A stretch of DNA of 22,022 bases from an uncultured Murdochiella sp. (GTDB lineage: Bacteria; Bacillota; Clostridia; Tissierellales; Peptoniphilaceae). The notes below the pieces were generated by a model. The model was not told where the DNA came from. It saw only the letters and a list, made by a program, of their open reading frames with translations, and did not search any database. This document shows, one piece after another, positions 1-5,411 of this stretch. Positions within the stretch are counted from its first letter, which is position 1. Each line of letters opens with the position of its first letter. Location of the stretch: positions 1 to 22,022 of the forward strand of contig NZ_CABTXF010000019.1 in the NCBI RefSeq assembly GCF_902488755.1. Direction: 5' to 3'. A program made the position numbers and the translations under genes.

Positions 1-735
1 CGCTTCCCAATTCACACCCCCGAAAATCTCCCCTTCTTTTCGGCTGGTTCCCACTTAATATTTATTCAGGCCGAAGGCGGCATACGATGCATCCACCAAA
101 CCGGCTCCCCCCGCCGCAGAAATGAGAATGTCTGCTCTTTTGCTGATAGAAGGAACCTCTTTGGAATAGATATTCGTCATTGTCACGGTGGCAAAACGAT
201 CCGCCAACAATAAGGCTAACGGTCTGCCTACTACCAAACCGCTGCCGATAATGACGACATTTGCGCCTTTTAACGGTATGCCATAATAGTCTAACAGTGC
301 CATCACCGCGCCGGGCGCACAATAGGAATACCCCTCTGTGTTTCCGGCAAGAACATGCCCCAAATTGGTAAGGGTAGCGCCGTCAACATCTTTTTCAGGC
401 GCAATTGCCGCTTTCACTCTGCCCGCATTCATCCCGGCGGGCAAAGGCTGCATCAGCAGAATGCCATGAATGCCCTTATCAGCAGAAAGCTGTTGTATCG
501 TCTCAATGAGTTCCCTTTCTTTTGCTTCCGGCGACAAGGCGACAGAGCAAACGGCGATGGAAAGAGCATCCATCTTCTTGCGAATCCCCTTCTCATAACT
601 GATATCCCCCGGTTTTGCGCCTACACGTACCACCGCAAGCGTCGGGAGAATCTGCTTTTCTTCCAGCCGGAGGCGAAGATCGCGAATTTCGCCTTCCATG
701 GATTCATTGACTTCTTTTGCCAGTAAGGTTCTCGT
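1..735 (-). pseudogene. folD: FolD (methylenetetrahydrofolate dehydrogenase/cyclohydrolase), apparently disrupted, runs off left edge
   Basis: FolD interconverts methylene-, methenyl- and formyl-tetrahydrofolate in the cytoplasm. The frame shows family motifs: MQPLPAG, the PEKDVDG stretch, and the Rossmann segment GSGLVVGRPLALLL, then ADILISAAGG. Two defects are visible. First, an ideal Shine-Dalgarno (AAAGGAGG, 741-748) sits 5 bases before ACG (733-735), not ATG; translated from there the frame gives TRTLLAKEVNESM, the usual FolD N-terminus. The first in-frame ATG (697-699) has no Shine-Dalgarno and would remove 12 residues. Second, a TAA at 55-57 interrupts the frame about 70 residues early, yet the same frame continues past it as VGTSRKEGEIFGG, matching the family's DVGxxR...GxIxGDV region. 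The residues just before the stop do not look like the usual VIDVG strand. Called a pseudogene; a sequencing error or an ACG start with readthrough remain possible. It lies about 80 bases after the formate/nitrite channel gene. Confidence 0.75.
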
Positions 736-817
736 AGCCGCCTCCTTTCTTCATTCGATAGCGTTTATTCGTATTTGTACGGCATATAACTTCTCCGTAA
801 CGCGTAATGGATTCGCG

Positions 818-1450
818 CTATTTTTTCGTTCCTTCCGCCCACTGACGCAGGGTCGGAAGGAATGCGCCGCCGACGACATTTCCCGCCGTAATAAGAAGAA
901 TGGCGAGAATGCCTTGCGCGTTCCATCCATTTCCCATCCAGAAATAGAACATATCGGCTATGGAATGTTCATAACCGGACAGGATGAATACGACCACGCC
1001 GAAGAACAGTGCTAAATACTTTCCCACCTCATAGCGGCTTTTGTTGTACCCTTCGACCGCAATGTAAATAAGCAAATTGCACAGGCATCCCAGAACAAAT
1101 AAGCTCAACGGTGAATCGCCTACTTTAGTGGATACCATTGCGCTCGCACGTTCCATCATTGCCGGAGCGACGCGACCAGCGCGCAAAACCAAACTTACGA
1201 GACCGGTGCCAAGCAAATTGCCGACCCAGATAAGCGGTAAACGCTTGAGCGCCGCCTTATCGCTTTGTAGCAAATAACACGCCTTTCCGGTGAAGAGAAA
1301 AAAACCGAATTCCACAATTGTGAATAATCCAACCGTAAAAAACAAAGCCCCTACGAGAGGATTCTTTTGCGCTAAAAAAACGGCGCCTCCGATGCCAATC
1401 ATGACACCGGCAGCCACACTTTTTAGCATTGTTTCCTTAAACGTCACCAT
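818..1450 (-). CDS. Formate/nitrite transporter (FNT) family channel
   Basis: Membrane channel of the FocA/NirC (FNT) family, which moves small monovalent anions such as formate or nitrite. At about 210 residues it is shorter than FocA (about 285) but keeps six hydrophobic segments (roughly residues 8-28, 31-56, 71-91, 113-134, 143-170, 183-203). The central pore motif SGYEHSIADMF, with its conserved His near residue 162, is present, as are a GNLLG motif in the third segment and GNVVGG in the sixth. The missing length is mostly the N-terminal cytoplasmic part and loops. ATG at 1448-1450 is chosen; an in-frame TTG at 1460-1462 sits directly against the GGAAGGG ribosome site, so it is less likely. 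The ribosome site overlaps the stop codon of the HutD-family gene upstream, so the two are probably translationally coupled. With Hbd and FolD nearby, formate is the more likely substrate, but this is inference. Confidence 0.87.
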   Translation of the reverse strand: MVTFKETMLKSVAAGVMIGIGGAVFLAQKNPLVGALFFTVGLFTIVEFGFFLFTGKACYLLQSDKAALKRLPLIWVGNLLGTGLVSLVLRAGRVAPAMMERASAMVSTKVGDSPLSLFVLGCLCNLLIYIAVEGYNKSRYEVGKYLALFFGVVVFILSGYEHSIADMFYFWMGNGWNAQGILAILLITAGNVVGGAFLPTLRQWAEGTKK

Positions 1451-1468
1451 TTCCGAGTTCAACCCTTC

Positions 1469-2071
1469 CTACTTTCCGCTGACTTCTCCAACCACAACCG
1501 GTTCTTGTTCGGGCTTTACGGTAAGAAGCGCCAATGCCACAGAAGCGGTGATAATCAAAAGGCAACCCGCTTCGACAGAAATAGTCGTTTCTTTTGCCGG
1601 TTTCCCTTCTTGGGCGCATACGGAAAAGGGAGAACGGGAATACAACAGAAGCGTGGCTCCATCGTGAGGAGAGACGCTCTCCTCTTGGCGGAGCACTTCC
1701 GTATGGGTTGCCAGTCCTTCCCGTGTAATGAGATTAAAATCGACACAGTCCGCCGTGTTCGTGGAGTCGGTTGTCCAAGAACCGCGGAAATTTTCCACTT
1801 CATATGGAGCAAGGGTGCGCGCATAAAGCGCTTTTCCGTCTACAGAATGATCGACGCTTAAACTGCCGACGAGCGGGAAAATCATACGATTGTAACCGGA
1901 AAAATCACTGAAAGTGGACTGCGTATCCGTAAAAGTCGCCGAGGACAGGCGGATTGAAAAGGTTCGTTTTTTGAAATCCTCTCCTGCCGGATCGATATAA
2001 AGCTGCGTTGTCGTCCCGCCTGCCCAGGTAGAGACCTGAAATTGTTCGGGCGTAATGATGGAATAGTGCAT
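1469..2071 (-). CDS. HutD/Ves family cupin-like protein
   Basis: A 200-residue protein of the HutD/Ves family, a double cupin fold found in many bacteria, often with histidine-utilization genes and of unclear biochemical role. Family signatures near the N-terminus are WAGGTTTQLYIDP, the FSIRLSSATF strand, then STFSDFSGYNRMIFPLVGSL. The C-terminal third (about residues 145-200) is more divergent. No hut genes (hutH, hutU, hutI) are in the window. The start ATG (2069-2071) lies one base after the TGA of the ybaK gene, and the last ybaK codons (Glu-rich GAG GAG) supply its GGAGG ribosome site, so the pair is likely translationally coupled. Its downstream neighbour is the FNT channel. Function is not predicted beyond the family. 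Confidence 0.82.
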   Translation of the reverse strand: MHYSIITPEQFQVSTWAGGTTTQLYIDPAGEDFKKRTFSIRLSSATFTDTQSTFSDFSGYNRMIFPLVGSLSVDHSVDGKALYARTLAPYEVENFRGSWTTDSTNTADCVDFNLITREGLATHTEVLRQEESVSPHDGATLLLYSRSPFSVCAQEGKPAKETTISVEAGCLLIITASVALALLTVKPEQEPVVVGEVSGK

Positions 2072-2072
2072 A

Positions 2073-2546
2073 TCATTCCTCCTCTTCGGTTACTAAATCG
2101 GCAAAAGGGGCGCCGATCATTTCGGAAAGGGCTTGCGGATTCACCTCCACCTGTACCCCTACCTGACCGGCGCTGATCGCCATAACGGACAAGGATTTTG
2201 CCGATTCGTCAATCCAGGTGCTGAAGGCTTTTTTCATGCCGATGGGCGAACAGCCTCCATGAATATACCCGGTGAGCGATTTCAATTCTTTTTGTGCGAG
2301 CATGTCGATCTTTTTTTCACCGGCGACTTTCGCCGCTTTCTTCAAATCGAGATGTTTCTCGGAAGGCACGACAAAAACATGCGGTTCTTTCCCCTTTGTT
2401 ACCAGTGTTTTATAGGAATGCGCCCGCTCTTTTCCGGTTTTGTCGATCAAATGCGCGCCATACGTAATGCCTTCCCCCGTATCGTATTCAAAATCCGCAT
2501 AAGGAATTTTCGCCTGATCGAGACGACGCATCACATTGGTTTTCAT
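2073..2546 (-). CDS. ybaK: YbaK/EbsC-type Cys-tRNA(Pro)/Cys-tRNA(Cys) deacylase
   Basis: Free-standing trans-editing enzyme that hydrolyses mischarged Cys-tRNA(Pro), correcting prolyl-tRNA synthetase errors in the cytoplasm. The 157-residue length fits the family. Diagnostic motifs are KTNVMRRLD at the start, the YKTLV segment carrying the conserved catalytic-site Lys46, LDLKKAAKVAGEKK, and LTGYIHGGCSPIGMKK (about residues 91-106), including the GGxSP substrate-pocket loop. The protein ends in an EEEE tail; its codons double as the Shine-Dalgarno of the following HutD-family gene. The gene begins 11 bases after the hbd stop with its own GAGGA ribosome site, so it is probably the second gene of the hbd transcript. 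Confidence 0.93.
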   Translation of the reverse strand: MKTNVMRRLDQAKIPYADFEYDTGEGITYGAHLIDKTGKERAHSYKTLVTKGKEPHVFVVPSEKHLDLKKAAKVAGEKKIDMLAQKELKSLTGYIHGGCSPIGMKKAFSTWIDESAKSLSVMAISAGQVGVQVEVNPQALSEMIGAPFADLVTEEEE

Positions 2547-2557
2547 GTGTTCCTCAT

Positions 2558-3394
2558 TTACTTGGAATAATCATAGAAACCCTGGCCCGTCTTGCGTCCA
2601 AGACGACCGGCGCGAACCATTTTCTTAAGCAGCGGATGCGGACGATACTTGGTATCGCCGAACTCGGTATACAGCACTTCCATAATCGCCAAAACGATAT
2701 CAAGACCTACCAAATCCCCTAATTCCAGTGGTCCCATGGGATGATTGGCACCCAGTTTCATTGCGGTGTCGATACCTTCCGGTGTAGCCAGTCCTTCGGC
2801 GTAGATACCAACCGCTTCGTTGATCATCGGAATCAAAATACGATTGACGACAAAACCGGGACCTTCCTTGACGACAACCGGCGTTTTACCGATTTCTTCG
2901 GATAAGGCAACCACTTTTTCCGTCATCGCATCCGGTGTATCCAAACCGGGAATCACTTCAATTAATTTCATCACCGGTGCCGGATTGAAAAAATGCATTC
3001 CGATAATCGGACGGGAAAGTCCTTTTCCGACCTCTGTGATGGAAAGAGAAGAGGTGTTGGAAGCAAACATCGTCTCCGGCTTGCAGAGCGCATCCAAATG
3101 TTTGAATGTTTCCTGTTTGATTTTCATGTTTTCAATCGCCGCTTCCTCAATAAGGTCGCAATCGCCAAGATCATCGTTCAGGCAAGGTGTAATGCGTGCC
3201 AATACGGCATCCGCATCAGCCTGTTCCATTTTTCCTTTGGTCACCAGACGGGACAAATTCTTATGAATTTTTTCTTTTCCGCCTTCGGAAAACTCTTTTT
3301 TAATATCCGAGAGCATTACCTCATGACCGGCTTGCGCAAAAGCCTGTGCAATACCGCTTCCCATCGTACCTGCACCAATCACTCCAACCTTCAT
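2558..3394 (-). CDS. hbd: 3-hydroxybutyryl-CoA dehydrogenase
   Basis: NAD(P)-dependent reduction of acetoacetyl-CoA to 3-hydroxybutyryl-CoA, the second step of the clostridial butyrate pathway, in the cytoplasm. The roughly 279-residue length is normal. The N-terminal Rossmann domain has VGVIGAGTMGSG, then SNTSSLSITE (about 113-122) and GMHFFNPAPVMKLIEVI, holding the catalytic His135 and Glu147 pair (numbered from the upstream Met). GPGFVVNRIL introduces the C-terminal helical domain, which ends GRLGRKTGQGFYDY. Two adjacent ATG codons exist at 3392-3397; AAGGAGG lies 2 bases before the first and 5 before the second, so the second is preferred. It leads a compact cluster with ybaK, the HutD-family gene and the FNT channel. 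The usual partners crt, thl and bcd are not in the window. I could not identify a convincing promoter in the 137 bases between it and the HU terminator. Confidence 0.96.
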   Translation of the reverse strand: MKVGVIGAGTMGSGIAQAFAQAGHEVMLSDIKKEFSEGGKEKIHKNLSRLVTKGKMEQADADAVLARITPCLNDDLGDCDLIEEAAIENMKIKQETFKHLDALCKPETMFASNTSSLSITEVGKGLSRPIIGMHFFNPAPVMKLIEVIPGLDTPDAMTEKVVALSEEIGKTPVVVKEGPGFVVNRILIPMINEAVGIYAEGLATPEGIDTAMKLGANHPMGPLELGDLVGLDIVLAIMEVLYTEFGDTKYRPHPLLKKMVRAGRLGRKTGQGFYDYSK

Positions 3395-3531
3395 CATAGC
3401 CTCCTTATAATTGTTATATTCTGGTAAAAAGGACTTTCGCCCTCTCTGCTTGCGGTCTATATACCCCTTCTCAACGCAGTTACGCCCCTCTTTTCAAAAA
3501 AGCCGAAGCGAACATCCACCAAAAAAGGCAC

Positions 3532-3560
3532 AAAAAAAGCGCATGCCGAAGCACGCGCTT
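3532..3560 (-). terminator. Rho-independent terminator of the HU gene
   Basis: On the minus strand a 10-bp stem (arms 3537-3546 and 3551-3560, one G-U wobble) closes a TTCG tetraloop and runs into seven T (3532-3538). It lies 11 bases after the HU stop codon. Confidence 0.92.
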
Positions 3561-3571
3561 TCCGTAAATCA

Positions 3572-3850
3572 TTACTTATTGACGGATTCTTTGAGGTTTT
3601 TGCCTGCTTTGAATACCGGAGCAACCGATGCCGGAATGTCAATGGTTTCCTTCGGGTTGCGGGGATTGCGACCCGAACGAGCCTTGCGCTGACGGGTTTC
3701 GAACGTACCAAAGCCAACCAACTGAATCTTTTCGCCGTCAATCAGTGCTTCGGTGACAGACGAAGTGAAGGCATCAAGAGCGCGAGTAGCCTCTGCTTTG
3801 GTCAACTTACTTTTTTCTGCGATTTGAGCAATTAATTCCGATTTATTCAT
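3572..3850 (-). CDS. hup: HU family DNA-binding protein
   Basis: Small nucleoid-architecture protein that bends DNA as a dimer. It has 92 residues, typical for HU: MNKSELIAQIAEKSKLTKAEA helices, the core KIQLVGFGTFE (41-51), the flexible DNA-binding arm GRNPRNPKE (60-68) and the closing PVFKAGKNLKESV. The start at 3848-3850 is chosen over an in-frame upstream ATG at 3869-3871 because GGGAGGA lies 4 bases ahead and homology begins at MNKSEL. The gene has its own promoter (extended -10) and terminator, so it is probably transcribed alone as an abundant mRNA. Confidence 0.97.
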   Translation of the reverse strand: MNKSELIAQIAEKSKLTKAEATRALDAFTSSVTEALIDGEKIQLVGFGTFETRQRKARSGRNPRNPKETIDIPASVAPVFKAGKNLKESVNK

Positions 3851-3894
3851 GCTATCCTCCCTAAAACTCAATTTCAGTGCAATACTGTAGTTTG

Positions 3895-3922
3895 ATTATA
3901 CCAAAACTCGTCTATTCTGCAA
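3895..3922 (-). promoter_or_regulatory. SigA-type promoter of the HU gene with extended -10
   Basis: Minus strand: -35 TTGCAG (3917-3922), 16-base spacer, -10 TATAAT (3895-3900) preceded by TG one base away (TGGTATAAT). It is about 45 bases upstream of the HU start. A consensus -10 plus the TG extension predicts strong constitutive transcription. Confidence 0.85.
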
Positions 3923-4012
3923 CCCGAAATGGCGTATTTTTGCGGTTTATGCTTATTATTATCTTGTTTCGACATGTTTTGACCGTACTATAGGAATAAC
4001 ACTCCCTAACGA

Positions 4013-4984
4013 TCAAGCATCCGGAGAGAGAATCGCCTTGGGATAAAACCGCAAATCCAAATCTTTGGCGCGGCGATTAAGATAATTAAGATAACGCATG
4101 TTTTCCACTCGCTTCTCCACCACCTCACGCACATCTTTCATCTCCTCTTTTCGCCCTTCAACATAGACGACGAGGTAGAGTTCGCGCTCACGGTCGTAGT
4201 AGAAATCCACTGTGCCCAGGGTTTGCGAAAAAATATCCGTATCGCCCACACGCCTGTCGTCAATTCCCATATCAATGAAACGAGAAAAAGAAGTCTTTTC
4301 GAAAAGATCGTTATTCATCACGCTTTCATATTCCGCCATCTCACGAGGAGAATCGTGCAATTTTTCTACAATCTCTACGGCTTCCGCCCGTGTAGGTACG
4401 GTGATTTGGCTATAGGTCAGCAGCGTACATTGCTTCGGATTCTTCTTGTAATACGTCAGCAAATCCTCCTCGGTTAGCGGATTCGCCGCAAAATACGCTG
4501 TACGATGCGCTTTTTCTCTTGCTTCCCGACGCAAGGAATCTAAAAAAGCATCTTTCGTCAGATGCAGGTTTTGCAACTGCGTCATCAAGCCCTGCTCATC
4601 TCCAAAACGCTGCAATGCCTCCTGCCACGCCAAAGCAGAAAGAGACGCACTATCCACCGCAAGAGATTGATCCGCTTCAATGAGTTTATCGATAGCCAGT
4701 TGATGTCCTACATCCAGCAGGAATGCCTGCCTTTCGTCCTCCGTCATAGCCGGGACGGTCTGTTTCCCTTTGTGCAGAACAAGATCAAGCGTATTGGCTT
4801 CCTGCAGAAGAGCATCCCGCGTTAAGATGGTCTCACCCTGTAAGGTCGCCACCACATCGGCATCTTTTCCACATGCCGTCAGACATGCAAAAAGGAAACC
4901 AAACAGGAAAAAACGTAAAATCGAAGCCCTCAGCGCTGGCAGAGTTAGGTGTTTTTTCTCTATACACTTGTTCTGGTTCGTCAT
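4013..4984 (-). CDS. PrsA/SurA-like peptidyl-prolyl isomerase-type lipoprotein (divergent)
   Basis: Predicted secreted lipoprotein, 323 residues. A signal peptide (about residues 18-37) ends in a lipobox LTAC with the lipidated Cys at 38, giving an outer-face membrane anchor. The N-terminal region (about 41-200) resembles SurA/PrsA chaperone arms: an initial GETILTRDAL strand-turn, then alternating charged helices. The C-terminal part (YYKKNPKQCTLLTYSQITVPTRAEAVEIVEKL onward in pieces) follows the layout of a parvulin domain but lacks clear active-site motifs, so isomerase activity is doubtful and a chaperone role is more likely. ATG at 4982-4984 is chosen because GGAAGGG lies 8 bases ahead; a longer frame starting at 5059 would begin inside the cspA terminator. 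No clear promoter was seen between the cspA terminator and this gene, so readthrough from cspA is possible. Family assignment is inferred from layout. Confidence 0.72.
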   Translation of the reverse strand: MTNQNKCIEKKHLTLPALRASILRFFLFGFLFACLTACGKDADVVATLQGETILTRDALLQEANTLDLVLHKGKQTVPAMTEDERQAFLLDVGHQLAIDKLIEADQSLAVDSASLSALAWQEALQRFGDEQGLMTQLQNLHLTKDAFLDSLRREAREKAHRTAYFAANPLTEEDLLTYYKKNPKQCTLLTYSQITVPTRAEAVEIVEKLHDSPREMAEYESVMNNDLFEKTSFSRFIDMGIDDRRVGDTDIFSQTLGTVDFYYDRERELYLVVYVEGRKEEMKDVREVVEKRVENMRYLNYLNRRAKDLDLRFYPKAILSPDA

Positions 4985-5051
4985 ACCGTAAACCCTTCCG
5001 GTCGTTTTCTCTTTTCTGCCCAACAAGGCGTCCCACCAAAATCGACGGGAG

Positions 5052-5089
5052 AAAAACAAAAAGAATCGGTGTCAAACGACACCGACTCT
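5052..5089 (-). terminator. Rho-independent terminator of cspA
   Basis: Minus strand: a 12-bp stem (arms 5062-5073 and 5078-5089, one G-U wobble), GTTT loop, then a T-rich tract TTTTTGTTTTT (5052-5062). It lies about 40 bases after the cspA stop. Confidence 0.93.
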
Positions 5090-5128
5090 TCACGTAGCAT
5101 TTCATCCATCTATAAAAATCGTTGCCGA

Positions 5129-5332
5129 TTATAATTTCTGAACGTTTGCTGCTTGCGGGCCTTTTTCGCCGTCGACAATATCAAACTCGACGTTCTGGCC
5201 TTCATCTAATGTGCGGAATTCGCCCGTATCGGGAAGAGCGGAGAAGTGAACGAATACGTCGTTGCCGTCTTCCGTGGAGATGAATCCGTAGCCCTTAGTT
5301 GCGCTAAACCATTTAACCGTGCCTTTAACCAT
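5129..5332 (-). CDS. cspA: Cold-shock domain protein (CspA family)
   Basis: Single OB-fold RNA/ssDNA chaperone of 67 residues that melts mRNA secondary structure. Both nucleic-acid motifs are intact: RNP1 KGYGFI (about 13-18) and RNP2 DVFVHFSAL (about 25-33), and the closing GPQAANV is typical. The linker DTGEFRTLDEGQ differs slightly from the usual DGFRTLxEGQ. A GGAGG ribosome site lies 10 bases before ATG. It has its own promoter, which overlaps the end of valS, and a strong terminator. The predicted leader is only about 45 bases, much shorter than the long leader of E. coli cspA, so expression may be constitutive. Confidence 0.97.
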   Translation of the reverse strand: MVKGTVKWFSATKGYGFISTEDGNDVFVHFSALPDTGEFRTLDEGQNVEFDIVDGEKGPQAANVQKL

Positions 5333-5358
5333 GTTACTAAATCCTCCAAAATTTTAAC

Positions 5359-5378
5359 TTCGGTCATGATGACCCGAA
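5359..5378 (-). promoter_or_regulatory. Palindrome at the predicted cspA transcription start
   Basis: GGTCATGATGACC (5362-5374) is a perfect 6-bp dyad around a central base, flanked by TTCGG and CCGAA. It lies directly downstream of the cspA -10 box, over or just after the predicted start site. It could be an operator or a 5'-end hairpin of the cspA mRNA; no regulator is identified. Confidence 0.5.
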
Positions 5379-5382
5379 CCGA

Positions 5383-5411
5383 ATCATAACACGAATGCCA
5401 TTTTCCGTCAA
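5383..5411 (-). promoter_or_regulatory. SigA-type promoter of cspA
   Basis: Minus strand: -35 TTGACG (5406-5411), exactly 17 bases, -10 TATGAT (5383-5388). The TGA inside the -35 box is the valS stop codon, so the promoter begins within the valS coding end. Confidence 0.88.

Noticed and set aside
62..322. Alternative minus frame within folD as the real 3' end (simple frameshift)
   Set aside because: The spacing from the Rossmann segment to VGTSR is exactly that of other FolD proteins in the original frame, so a nonsense change fits better than one frameshift; the alternative frame also meets a stop.
4985..5059. 25-residue N-terminal extension of the PrsA/SurA-like lipoprotein
   Set aside because: It would start inside the cspA terminator, lacks a ribosome site and would bury the signal peptide; the ATG at 4984 has a good ribosome site.
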